A stretch of DNA of 24,123 nt from JAQVWU01 sp964628455 (GCA_964628455.1 CAZVPD010000039.1:1-24123); one strand, 5' to 3'. Positions 16,405 through 24,123 are shown, counted from the first letter of the stretch. Made by a program: numbers and translations. Notes: generated from the sequence alone by a model not told the origin.

Positions 16405-18186
16405 ATGAATATAGTGATAGTCGGACATGTCGACCACGGGAAAAGCACGGTCATCGGGCGCCTGCTGGCCGACACGAATTCGCTGCCCGAAGGCAAGATT
16501 GAACAGATACGCGAGATGTGCCGCCGAAATTCCAAAGTGTTCGAATATGCTTTTTTGCTGGATGCTCTGAAGGACGAGCGCTCGCAGGGGATAACGATCG
16601 ATTCGGCAAGGTGCTTTTTTAAGACGGAAAAACGCAAGTATATTATTATCGACGCGCCCGGCCATATCGAATTTCTGAAGAACATGATCACGGGGGCGTC
16701 CCGCGCCGAAGCCGCCCTGCTTGTCATAGACGCAAAAGAAGGTGTGCGCGAAAATTCGAGGCGGCACGGCTACATGCTGTCCATGCTGGGGATCAAACAG
16801 ATCGCGGTGCTGGTCAATAAACTCGACCTTGTCGGCTACGACCGCGCCGTCTTTGACCGCATCGTCTCGGAATACAGCGCGTTCCTCGACAAAATCAATG
16901 TGAAGCCGACCTGTTTTATACCCGTTTCCGCAACGGAAGGGGACAATATTGCGGCGGCATCCGCTTTGACTCCCTGGTATAAGGGAAATACGGTGCTTCA
17001 GGAACTGGACGCGTTCACAACGGAGGAGGAAGCCGACGGCCGGCCTTTCCGCATGCCTGTTCAGGACGTTTATAAATTCACGCGCGAAGGCGACGACCGC
17101 CGCATCGTGGCGGGTATGATCGATTCCGGTTCTGTCGCAGTCGGCGACGAGATCGTCTTTTACCCCTCCGGAAAGAGGACGACGGTGAAGACGATCGAGG
17201 CGTTCAATCGCCCCCCGCAGACAGAAGCGCACGCGGGCACATCGGCGGGTTTCACGGTCAACGAACAGATCTATATCCGACGCGGCGAGATCGCCGTCAA
17301 AGCGGACGAACCGGCTCCGCATGTGGGGACCAGAATCAAAACAAGCCTGTTCTGGCTTGGGCGGGCGCCGATGGAACAGAATAAAACCTATTCCCTGAAG
17401 ATCGGTACGGCAAAAGCCGAAATAAGGCTCGAAAAGATCATCGGCGTCATGGACGCTTCGAATTTATCGAGCGGGGAAAAAGCGAATATCTGCCGGCACG
17501 ACGTGGCGGAGTGCGTGCTTGTCTGCGACAAGCCCGTCGCTTTCGACCTCGCTTCCGAATTTACGGCAACCGGACGTTTCGTCATTGTGGACAACTATGA
17601 GATATCGGGCGGGGGCATCATCACCGAAGCGCTGACCGACCGGCTGACGGAACCCCGAGAACTGGTCCTCCGCCGCAATTACAAATGGGAACAGAGTTCC
17701 ATCACGCCCATGGAACGCGCGGAACGCCTGAATCAGAAGGCTGCGCTGGTGCTGATCACGGGGGGACCCGGATCGGGCAAGAAGACAGCCGCGAAAGCGC
17801 TTGAGCGCCGTCTGTTCGGCGAGGGGAAAAATGTCTACTACCTCGGCATCGGCAGCCTGCTTTACGGCGTCGCCGCGGATATCAAAACGGCCGGTGAAAT
17901 ACCGGAACGGGGCGAGCATATCAGGCGCCTCGGCGAGGTCGCCAATCTCCTGATGGATGCCGGGGTGATCCTGATCGTGACGGCCACCGCCCTGACCGCT
18001 TCGGATATCGAGGTCATCGGGCTCTCGGTCGAACCATCGATGATCCACACCGTATGGCTCGGTGAGGAGATAACGACCGATGTCAGGGTCGACCTGCACC
18101 TGCCGTGGCATGAGAACGAGGAATACGCCGTCCGGCGCATCAAGGAAAGGCTGCAGGATACGGGCTTTATTTTCAAAGCGTTCTGA
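16405..18186 (+). CDS. CysN-like GTPase fused to a degenerate CysC-like kinase domain
   Basis: This 593-residue protein has two parts. Residues 1-440 are an EF-Tu-type translational GTPase of the CysN family: G1 GHVDHGKST (7-15), RSQGITID (59-66), G3 DAPGH (83-87), G4 NKLD (138-141), then beta-barrel domains. CysN hydrolyses GTP to drive ATP sulfurylase (CysD). Residues ~445-593 align with APS kinase: a P-loop GGPGSGKKT (453-461) and ERGEHIRRLGEVANLLMDAG (501-520). However the DGDNxRxGL substrate motif is replaced by GIGSLLYG (481-488), so kinase activity is doubtful. The usual P-loop Ser/Thr after Lys is also displaced by an extra Lys. No cysD or sulfate transporter lies in the window. The N-terminus lacks the usual ~25-residue leader. 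It is followed 30 nt later by the TSCPD gene. Confidence 0.85.
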   Translation: MNIVIVGHVDHGKSTVIGRLLADTNSLPEGKIEQIREMCRRNSKVFEYAFLLDALKDERSQGITIDSARCFFKTEKRKYIIIDAPGHIEFLKNMITGASRAEAALLVIDAKEGVRENSRRHGYMLSMLGIKQIAVLVNKLDLVGYDRAVFDRIVSEYSAFLDKINVKPTCFIPVSATEGDNIAAASALTPWYKGNTVLQELDAFTTEEEADGRPFRMPVQDVYKFTREGDDRRIVAGMIDSGSVAVGDEIVFYPSGKRTTVKTIEAFNRPPQTEAHAGTSAGFTVNEQIYIRRGEIAVKADEPAPHVGTRIKTSLFWLGRAPMEQNKTYSLKIGTAKAEIRLEKIIGVMDASNLSSGEKANICRHDVAECVLVCDKPVAFDLASEFTATGRFVIVDNYEISGGGIITEALTDRLTEPRELVLRRNYKWEQSSITPMERAERLNQKAALVLITGGPGSGKKTAAKALERRLFGEGKNVYYLGIGSLLYGVAADIKTAGEIPERGEHIRRLGEVANLLMDAGVILIVTATALTASDIEVIGLSVEPSMIHTVWLGEEITTDVRVDLHLPWHENEEYAVRRIKERLQDTGFIFKAF

Positions 18187-18216
18187 CGGAACAGGCGGGA
18201 GAAAACATAACCATAT

Positions 18217-18486
18217 ATGAAGCATGAATTCAAAACAAAGGACGTCTGTTCGAAAAAAATCACGTTCGAACTCGACGGCGGCACGGTAAAAAACATCGTT
18301 TTCACCGGGGGATGCGAAGGAAACCTGAAAGCGGTCTCGATCCTTGCCGAAGGGATGACGGCGGAAGCGATCGCCGCAGCCCTGTCGGGAAACACCTGCG
18401 GGAAAAAAGCGACTTCCTGCGCGGATCAGCTGGCGAAAGCCGTAAAAGCGGCTTATGAAGCCGAAAAATTAAAGAATAAAGAATAA
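18217..18486 (+). CDS. Small TSCPD domain protein
   Basis: This 89-residue protein matches the short stand-alone TSCPD family: VCSKKITFELDGGTVKNIVF, the GGCEGNLKA turn, and the Cys-rich TCGKKATSCADQLAKA end. These are the spaced cysteines of the domain also found at the C-terminus of B12-dependent ribonucleotide reductases. The stand-alone members have no proven function; the cysteines suggest metal binding. It lies 30 nt after the CysN-like gene. The last codons and the stop are formed by a 7-bp tandem repeat (see 18471-18498). The ribosome binding site is weak (GGGAG some 16 nt upstream), so translation may depend on the preceding gene. Confidence 0.88.
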   Translation: MKHEFKTKDVCSKKITFELDGGTVKNIVFTGGCEGNLKAVSILAEGMTAEAIAAALSGNTCGKKATSCADQLAKAVKAAYEAEKLKNKE

Positions 18487-18498
18487 AGAATAAAGAAT
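18471..18498. repeat. Tandem repeat, 4 x AAAGAAT (7 bp)
   Basis: Four perfect head-to-tail copies start inside the last codons of the TSCPD gene, contain its TAA stop and run into the spacer before the third solute-binding gene. A 7-bp unit would shift frame if copy number changed. Confidence 0.9.
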
Positions 18499-18521
18499 AA
18501 TAAAAAACGAGGTAAGTGCTT

Positions 18522-19988
18522 ATGAAAAAAATTCTGCTGTTCCTGCTTGTCTGCGCCATGACCGCCGCCCCGCTGATCGCGGGCTGCGCTCCGGCTGCGG
18601 AAGCGCCTGCCGAAACCGACGTGACCATTGCTGCCGAGACGGAAGCCGGAACCACCGTTTTATCCGACGAACTGCCGGAAAACGATTACGGCGGCTATTC
18701 GTTCCGCATGCTCATACGCAACGACAAAGGCTGGATCGAGGATATGTATGCGGAAGAGCTCAACGGGGAGATCATGAACGACGCGATTTTTCAGCGCAAC
18801 GCCAAAGTCGGCGAACGCTTCAACGTCGTTTTCGAGGTGATCCCCTCATCCAACGCCAACTATGAAACCGACGGCATCAAATCCATCCTTGCCAACGAAG
18901 ACGCATATGATATCGTCATACCCCATGCGCGCGCTTCGTTTACTTACGCGCTGCAGAAGCTGGTGCTGGACTGGAACAGCGGTCTTCCGTTTGTCGACCT
19001 TGAAAAACCCTGGTGGGACCAGACCGCAAAAGAAAACCTGCGCATCAACAACAAACTTTTTATGATGGTGGGCGATATCAGCTATAAAAATCTGGGTGCT
19101 ACAAACGCCATGATGTTCAACAAGAACCTTTTTGACGATCTCGGAATGGATTATCCCTATCAGCTGGTGTATGACAATACGTGGACTTTCGAAAAATTCG
19201 TCGAATACGCCGAACGCGGAACCCTCGATCTCAACGGAGACGGCACCATTGCGTTTGCCGATGACCAGACGGGCTATGTGACCGACGAATGGATCGGCCC
19301 GATCCAGGTGCTGTATTCCGGAAACCAGCGCATCGTTCAGAAGGACGAGAACGACCTGCCTTATCTCAGCCTGAATACCGACCGGACCGTCGAGATATTC
19401 GCAGCTTTCTTTGATCTGATCGACGGAGATGCCGGGCACTGCTCGCCCTGGGAAGGCCTTGATACCAGCATCGCCTCCGCCGAAGGTATCTACGGCAAAT
19501 TCATCAACAATCAGGCCCTGTTCCTTGACACCAATATCCGCGGGACCATTTTCCTTCGCAATATGGACGCCAATTTCGGCATCGTTCCGTGGCCGATGTT
19601 CGACGAATCGGTAGACAAGTATTACGCCAATGTGGACGCGGGATGCAACCTCATTCTCGTTCCGATCACCGCCGGAGACCCCGAAAGGACATCGGTCGTT
19701 CTCGAGGCGCTGAGTTCCGAGGGATACAGGAGCGTCCTTCCCGCTTACTTCGACGTGGCTCTCTCCACCAAGTATACCCGCGACGAGGAGTCTACGGATA
19801 TGCTCAACATCGTCAAGGCCGGCCGGGTATACGACCTCGGCTATTACGACAACAATCTCGCGATATTCAACAGCATAGGCCAGTATATGTTCTCGACGAA
19901 AAGCCGCGATTTCGCCTCGCTTTACGCCAAGAACGAGAAAAACGCGAACAAGCAGCTTGAGAAGACCATCGAAGCCTACAGCGACTGA
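18522..19988 (+). CDS. Extracellular solute-binding lipoprotein (sugar type), copy 3
   Basis: This 488-residue protein has a clear lipoprotein signal (PLIAGC, Cys22). It is paralogous to the genes at 5290 and 9976: DYGGYSFRML, IMNDAIFQRNAKVGERFNV, AMMFNKNLFDDLG and FGIVPWPMFDESVDKYYA occur in the same order, and an EF-hand-like loop DLNGDGTIAFAD lies at 19227-19262. The ATG at 18522 is 8 nt after GAGGT and preferred over a GTG at 18516. It begins 35 nt after the TSCPD gene with no separate promoter visible, so it is probably in the operon that starts with the CysN-like gene, which is an odd pairing. No permease follows; a strong terminator does. Confidence 0.9.
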   Translation: MKKILLFLLVCAMTAAPLIAGCAPAAEAPAETDVTIAAETEAGTTVLSDELPENDYGGYSFRMLIRNDKGWIEDMYAEELNGEIMNDAIFQRNAKVGERFNVVFEVIPSSNANYETDGIKSILANEDAYDIVIPHARASFTYALQKLVLDWNSGLPFVDLEKPWWDQTAKENLRINNKLFMMVGDISYKNLGATNAMMFNKNLFDDLGMDYPYQLVYDNTWTFEKFVEYAERGTLDLNGDGTIAFADDQTGYVTDEWIGPIQVLYSGNQRIVQKDENDLPYLSLNTDRTVEIFAAFFDLIDGDAGHCSPWEGLDTSIASAEGIYGKFINNQALFLDTNIRGTIFLRNMDANFGIVPWPMFDESVDKYYANVDAGCNLILVPITAGDPERTSVVLEALSSEGYRSVLPAYFDVALSTKYTRDEESTDMLNIVKAGRVYDLGYYDNNLAIFNSIGQYMFSTKSRDFASLYAKNEKNANKQLEKTIEAYSD

Positions 19989-20006
19989 CTTTAAATAATT
20001 ATAAAC

Positions 20007-20041
20007 AAAACCGCATGCCGGATGCCGGCATGCGGTTTTTT
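20007..20041. terminator. Strong bidirectional terminator
   Basis: A perfect 15-bp stem (AAAACCGCATGCCGG / CCGGCATGCGGTTTT) with an ATG loop is followed by TT on the plus strand and flanked by A-runs that give U-runs on the minus strand. It separates the convergent genes ending at 19988 and 20081 and coincides with the change in base composition. Confidence 0.93.
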
Positions 20042-20080
20042 GTAATTAACTGTTACGTTCCTGCCATAACATTATTCATT

Positions 20081-22288
20081 TCATTTATTTTCATTCACAT
20101 AAATACCAATACGGTTCTGTATAATCTGAGCTGTTTCCGCGGCTGTTTTATTTCCGGCGAAGTATATATCAATATCTTCTCTGATGATTTCCGTGATCTT
20201 TACGGGTATATCCGTTCTGTTTGAAATATTATTAATAAATGTTTCAAATTGTTCAATGTAATAATCGTTAAGCGCAATTACATAACCTGATGAATCTTCT
20301 TCTCCGGTGATCGGCTCCAAAGAGGCGCGGTATCTTAATGAACCGTCCGGAAAGTAATAGTAAAGCATTTGTTCGCTGTCCAGCCAATCATGGAATGTGT
20401 CCCGTGATGAAGGTATATACCTCATACCCTTCATTTCGTTTACAATGTTTTTACCTGATAATAAAAATTTTATAAATTCCCACGCTCCGGCTTTTTGTTC
20501 GCTTACGGACGAAACGGCATAATACTTCATCGGCATAATTTCAGCGGCACCGCCTTGTTTTGACGGATATCCTATCATTTCGATTTCATCGTCAAAGCCG
20601 AACCTTGCTCTTAACAAAAGATAATCTGTAAAGCTCCCGAAATATATCGTTTCATACAAATATACTTCATCATTTAAATAGGAACTTATATCCTGCATAT
20701 CGATATCTTGAATCATCGTTTCCGGAAATGAGGATATATATTCAATCAATGAGATAAACTCTACGCTGTCAAATGAACATTTGCTGTTTTCGAAATCAAT
20801 AAATTCGCCTGCTCCTGCAAGTAGAAATGTATTGAGCATGGTTGCTTTTGTCATGCCATTAATAAGAGAAACTCCGTCAGGCAATGAGTCTGCCAGATCA
20901 AGCATAGTTTTTGTGTTCCATGTATCATTCGGCAGATTTTTATTCTTGCCGACAAGCGTGTTTATAGTAAACTCGGGAATAGCAATAAAAAGTTTACCGT
21001 CAGTTTCATATGACTTTGTTACGCATTCAAATAATGTATCTGATGAAAAAGTATCGTCATTATTCATAAATTCATACAGATCGCAAAACGCGCCTTTTTT
21101 TGCATATTTTTCATAATCTGTTTCATTGGACATGATTAAAACATCACCGATTTTTCCGGTCAGCAAATCCGCGTCATATGCAGACAACAGTTCTTGATAA
21201 TTGTCTGTATTCTTTACTGACCGGTATTCCTCGCAGACAACCTGATATTCTGCAGATATGTCATTGAATTTTATTGCAGCCATCGGTATATTATTGGTTC
21301 CGTCTTCCATATAGGATACTCTGATGATTTTTTTCTCCGGCACACTTTCTTCAGTTACTTTATTAAGCTGCCAGAGGGCACTCTTGCTGGTGGTTACATC
21401 CAGACCGGCTAATATAAAATTATCATCGTTTAACGGAATCACACCGGTAATTCCGCCGGCAAATATTGCGGTATTTACCCAGTTTATGATTTTGTATGTT
21501 TTTTTAGTTTCAAAATTATATTTTAAGAGGTCTGTCTCAGTGCGTATATATATATTATTGTTGTCACCGATATAATAAGCAAACCCGCCGGTTTTCCTTA
21601 AATCATCTGTAAACTCATTACCGCTTTTTATTTTTCCCGACTTTATATCAATGATATCCAGCGAAATATTATTATTGGCGCTCCCGATAATGTATACATC
21701 GCCTTTTGAATTAATTAGCAATGATGTTACATTGCCGGAAAGATTATATGTGTCGATTGTTTTACCGGTTTCATTAAGCACAGCACATGCCCTGTTGCCG
21801 GCAATATATATTTTATCATTTGTTGATGCCAGACAAATTTGATCATATTGATTTTCCTGTAATGTAATTAAATCTGACACCTGTTTTTCAGCTGTAATAT
21901 TATTATCTTTATCTGTTATACGCAAAACAGCTGATTTGGGAAAATTTGAGAATATAAATACATATTTGTTTTCTGTAACTGCCATCAAATACGGAGATGT
22001 TTCTGTATTTAATAGGTCATATTGAACCGATAAATCGTCAAGATCTATTTTTATCATAGCTGCCCGGAAATCACCGTTATCCGGCACCATCCCGCAAAAA
22101 TATAAAACATTGTCATACACCTGCATATTTCCGGTTGTTTCAAATTCCATATCCAATGGTATAGCTATCTTTACATATGCTCCTGCTGTTTCTTCTTCTG
22201 TATCGGATGACGGATCATTTTTACGGCAGCTGATTAACAATAAAGTAAGAATCATGAATAAACAAAAAACCCTATGAATTTTTTTCAT
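20081..22288 (-). CDS. Lipoprotein fusing a beta-propeller-like domain to a solute-binding domain
   Basis: This 735-residue protein has a lipoprotein signal (LLISC, Cys21). Residues ~40-330 form repeated beta-strand units (for example KYVFIFSNF, DKIYIAGNRACAVL, GDVYIIGSANNN, NNNIYIRTETDLLKYN), as in WD/PQQ-like propellers. Residues ~345-735 resemble a family-1 solute-binding protein: AIKFNDISAEYQVVCEEY, ISKY-like DYEKYAKKGAFCDLYEFM, MKYYAVSSVSEQKAGAWEFIKFLLSG and RYIPSSRDTF. So it is a binding protein with a large extra sensor or binding module on the outer face of the membrane. It differs from the three shorter binding proteins and lacks their EF-hand-like loop. AGGAG lies 9 nt before the ATG. 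Base composition is much more AT-rich than the genes to the left. No transporter genes are adjacent. Confidence 0.8.
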   Translation of the reverse strand: MKKIHRVFCLFMILTLLLISCRKNDPSSDTEEETAGAYVKIAIPLDMEFETTGNMQVYDNVLYFCGMVPDNGDFRAAMIKIDLDDLSVQYDLLNTETSPYLMAVTENKYVFIFSNFPKSAVLRITDKDNNITAEKQVSDLITLQENQYDQICLASTNDKIYIAGNRACAVLNETGKTIDTYNLSGNVTSLLINSKGDVYIIGSANNNISLDIIDIKSGKIKSGNEFTDDLRKTGGFAYYIGDNNNIYIRTETDLLKYNFETKKTYKIINWVNTAIFAGGITGVIPLNDDNFILAGLDVTTSKSALWQLNKVTEESVPEKKIIRVSYMEDGTNNIPMAAIKFNDISAEYQVVCEEYRSVKNTDNYQELLSAYDADLLTGKIGDVLIMSNETDYEKYAKKGAFCDLYEFMNNDDTFSSDTLFECVTKSYETDGKLFIAIPEFTINTLVGKNKNLPNDTWNTKTMLDLADSLPDGVSLINGMTKATMLNTFLLAGAGEFIDFENSKCSFDSVEFISLIEYISSFPETMIQDIDMQDISSYLNDEVYLYETIYFGSFTDYLLLRARFGFDDEIEMIGYPSKQGGAAEIMPMKYYAVSSVSEQKAGAWEFIKFLLSGKNIVNEMKGMRYIPSSRDTFHDWLDSEQMLYYYFPDGSLRYRASLEPITGEEDSSGYVIALNDYYIEQFETFINNISNRTDIPVKITEIIREDIDIYFAGNKTAAETAQIIQNRIGIYVNENK

Positions 22289-22304
22289 TGTTATACACTC
22301 CTGC

Positions 22305-23474
22305 TTATGTTCCGACTAAATTAAGAGTCAGATCTTTTATATAATAAGCTTCACTTCCGTCCAATGGGACGATGTAATATTCAATATAAAGCCCCCCTTG
22401 TTCTGCAGAAGCTATTAATTGCGTATTGGTATTAGCATTAGCGATGATAGAAGTATCGCTTATATTATATATTCGATGAAAATCTATCTCATTGTTTTGA
22501 AATAATTTCTTATTTTCTTTTGTGTTTATATTATACATATAAATTTGTCCTTGAGTTGCGTTTCTTGTTTCTAATCCTTGCGAATTTTTAATTAATACAA
22601 CAGGATCATATTTTGCATAATATATTATATCATCTTTTATAATATAATAATCCGCGCACATATCATCAATCAACAACTCTGTTGATGTAGGATCATTTGC
22701 GTTAATTCTTATAAAGTCATTACTGCCAATATAAGTACAATAAAAATATCCATTATATAATTCTATTGTAGACAAGTTTTCATAAAATAAGATTCCGTTG
22801 TCTATATTATCAATCGTTGTTTTGTAAAGTTTACTTTCTTTATGGTAAAACACCTGATCATTCACAAAAAACATTCCTGTATAAACACTTCCGTCATTGT
22901 TTGTTAATTTCTCAAAGCCTGTACCATCTTTTTTGATTCGGCACAAATCATTTGTATTACCGGTTGACATAAAGAAATATATATATACGCCTTCAAATGT
23001 AATTGAATAATGATTCGATATACCATTAGGCGTTTCCCATTCATACAGCGGTTCAACGATTTTTTTATTTACATCGATTTTATATAAACCTAATTTTCGC
23101 TCATTGGTTGAATTTTCATTTATCTGCAGATTCCAGGCATGGCAATACAGATATTCACCATCTGTTGCGATTCCAAATATATTCGAATTAAACGGATTAC
23201 CATATGGTATATTATCAGATATTTTATTCATCGTTCCGTCATCAGACATAACGTTAAGATCAAAATAATGTTTATCATCAATCATACAATAATGTTTTAC
23301 CTGATTGCTGTAAGGATTAAGCGGTATGTAATTTGAATTTATATATATACCTGCATTTTCGGTTTTATCGGTATCTTTTACTATTTCATTGTTTTTGCAA
23401 GAAAAACATCCGGTTATTATAACAATATATATTATAGTAATTAATACAATATATTTTTCTGTTTTAAATTTCAA
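22305..23474 (-). CDS. Lipoprotein with DUF5050-like beta-propeller repeats
   Basis: This 389-residue protein begins at a TTG (23474) six nt after GGGGTG; an in-frame TGA directly precedes it, and no ATG is available. The signal sequence ends in IITGC (Cys23). The body is built of repeated short strands such as GIATDGEYLYCHAW, LGLYKIDVNKK, YSITFEGVYIYFF, DLCRIKKDGTGFEKLTNNDGS, YNGYFYCTYIGSNDFIRI and QIYMYNINTKENKKLF, which resemble DUF5050-type six-bladed propellers. The function of that family is unknown. It is 16 nt upstream of the propeller/solute-binding fusion and probably shares its transcript. Very AT-rich. Confidence 0.75.
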   Translation of the reverse strand: MKFKTEKYIVLITIIYIVIITGCFSCKNNEIVKDTDKTENAGIYINSNYIPLNPYSNQVKHYCMIDDKHYFDLNVMSDDGTMNKISDNIPYGNPFNSNIFGIATDGEYLYCHAWNLQINENSTNERKLGLYKIDVNKKIVEPLYEWETPNGISNHYSITFEGVYIYFFMSTGNTNDLCRIKKDGTGFEKLTNNDGSVYTGMFFVNDQVFYHKESKLYKTTIDNIDNGILFYENLSTIELYNGYFYCTYIGSNDFIRINANDPTSTELLIDDMCADYYIIKDDIIYYAKYDPVVLIKNSQGLETRNATQGQIYMYNINTKENKKLFQNNEIDFHRIYNISDTSIIANANTNTQLIASAEQGGLYIEYYIVPLDGSEAYYIKDLTLNLVGT

Positions 23475-23543
23475 TCACTTCACCCCATTTTAGTATATTA
23501 TACCATTATATTATGAAAAACAAAATACTTAATAAAAATATTA

Positions 23544-23570
23544 CAAAGAGCAATTATAAATTGCTCTTTG
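23544..23570 (-). terminator. Terminator of the small secreted protein gene
   Basis: A perfect 12-bp stem (CAAAGAGCAATT / AATTGCTCTTTG) with a 3-nt loop is followed on the minus strand by TAATATTTTTATT. It lies 19 nt after the stop at 23590 and separates that gene from the lipoproteins. Confidence 0.85.
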
Positions 23571-23589
23571 AACAGTAGTTATATAAAAA

Positions 23590-23961
23590 TTAATATGGTG
23601 TATTAAATCCAAAATCACCTACACTTGACGTAGCTCCATGTGAACCAAAAGAATTTATACCACCTGGAGCAGTTGCTGATACACTTGTATATCCTGGGTG
23701 GTTAATATAATTACGAATAACCGGAGCATATCCAACTATTCGTGCGGATATAGTATAGACTCCTGTAGATGATAAACCTGAATTTGTTGTAGTATCAGCT
23801 CCGACTGAAGTGGATCCTATAGTGTAGATATATCCACTTATTGTATATGATCCTTTGGTTTGGCTATTACTGCCAAATTGATATGCAGAAACGCTGATTG
23901 CTAAAACAACTATTAAAGTGAATAACATACTGAAACAAATAATTTTCTTCCTTGATTTCAT
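23590..23961 (-). CDS. Small secreted protein of unknown function
   Basis: This 123-residue protein has a Sec signal (KSRKK, hydrophobic core, cleavage likely after SVSA at 26). The ~97-residue mature part is rich in Ser, Thr, Gly and Tyr, has no Cys, and carries short repeats of YTIS/YTIG, then ARIVGYAPVIRNYINHPGY and a Gly/Ser-rich end with two His. There is a weak likeness to small exported lactococcin-972-type proteins (a Y-rich, H-containing, Gly/Ser-rich secreted peptide), not enough for a call. AAAAGGAG lies 8 nt before the ATG, so translation should be strong. It has its own terminator and sits upstream of two lipoprotein genes on the same strand. The AT-rich composition matches its neighbours. 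Confidence 0.75.
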   Translation of the reverse strand: MKSRKKIICFSMLFTLIVVLAISVSAYQFGSNSQTKGSYTISGYIYTIGSTSVGADTTTNSGLSSTGVYTISARIVGYAPVIRNYINHPGYTSVSATAPGGINSFGSHGATSSVGDFGFNTPY

Positions 23962-23981
23962 AGGTATACTCCTTTTAAATA

Positions 23982-23993
23982 GTTGATATCAAC
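23982..23993. promoter_or_regulatory. Palindrome GTTGATATCAAC upstream of the small secreted protein gene
   Basis: A perfect 12-nt palindrome lies about 20 nt upstream of the start at 23961. It could be an operator or part of the leader. I see no convincing promoter in the adjoining AT-rich sequence. Confidence 0.35.
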
Positions 23994-24045
23994 ATTCGAC
24001 CTATATTCGGTGATATTTTACGAATCATCAATTTCTTGATATGAA

Positions 24046-24123
24046 TCATACATACATTATCAACGCATGCTTTTGACAATATGAAGTAAACTCATCAGGT
24101 CTGCCATCTATGTAACAAGTTCC
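24046..24123 (-). CDS. Possible C-terminal end of a gene entering from the right
   Basis: The minus frame from the right edge reads 25 residues (including DGRPDEFTSYCQKHALIMYV) to a TGA at 24046. The composition looks protein-like, but with so few residues a chance open frame cannot be excluded. Confidence 0.3.
   Translation of the reverse strand, partial: GTCYIDGRPDEFTSYCQKHALIMYV

Noticed and set aside
16354..17322. 322-codon antisense open frame over the CysN-like gene
   Set aside because: It is a shadow of a clear GTPase gene and crosses that gene's promoter.
1..24123. CRISPR array, insertion sequence, phage or defence genes
   Set aside because: I looked for regularly spaced repeats, transposase motifs and terminal inverted repeats and saw none; the only tandem repeat is the 4 x 7-bp one at 18471.

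Overview
The window looks like a chromosomal piece of an uncultured, saccharolytic, low-to-moderate G+C Firmicute (Clostridia-type gut or rumen bacterium). Supporting signs are HPr kinase/phosphorylase, Gram-positive-type lipoproteins of the solute-binding family, strong GGAGG-type ribosome binding sites, consensus sigma-A promoters, BioY, and a TSCPD protein of the type common in Clostridia. There is no rRNA, tRNA, transposase, integrase or CRISPR array that I can see. Taxonomy is inferred from gene content only.

Layout. (1) 1-2917, minus strand: a PlsC-type acyltransferase with a zinc ribbon, followed with an ATGA overlap by an agarase-like glycoside hydrolase that runs off the left edge. 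(2) 3254-9912, plus strand, from a good promoter: a six-gene operon encoding a DUF5107/TPR protein, a solute-binding protein, a 3-TM protein, a ceramidase-like lipoprotein, a NagB-type amino-sugar-phosphate deaminase and BioY. (3) 9976-13966, minus strand: GH32 fructan hydrolase, hprK, then a second solute-binding lipoprotein; a bidirectional terminator separates it from block 2. (4) 14053-14098: back-to-back consensus promoters drive GH32 leftward and the RNA cyclic phosphodiesterase thpR rightward. (5) 14869-16215: a SASA-type carbohydrate acetylesterase. (6) 16405-19988: a CysN-CysC-like fusion, a TSCPD protein and a third solute-binding lipoprotein, ending in a strong terminator. (7) 20081-24123, minus strand: a markedly AT-rich block with a beta-propeller/solute-binding fusion lipoprotein, a second propeller-like lipoprotein and a small secreted protein of unknown function.

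The theme is scavenging of complex carbohydrates: hydrolases, an acetylesterase, an amino-sugar deaminase, and three paralogous sugar-type binding lipoproteins that lack adjacent permeases and share an EF-hand-like calcium loop. HprK co-directional with GH32 suggests local coupling to carbon catabolite control. The least explained parts are the CysN-CysC-like protein, which has a degenerate kinase site and no CysD partner in the window, the ceramidase-like/NagB operon, and the AT-rich secreted-protein block at the right end.
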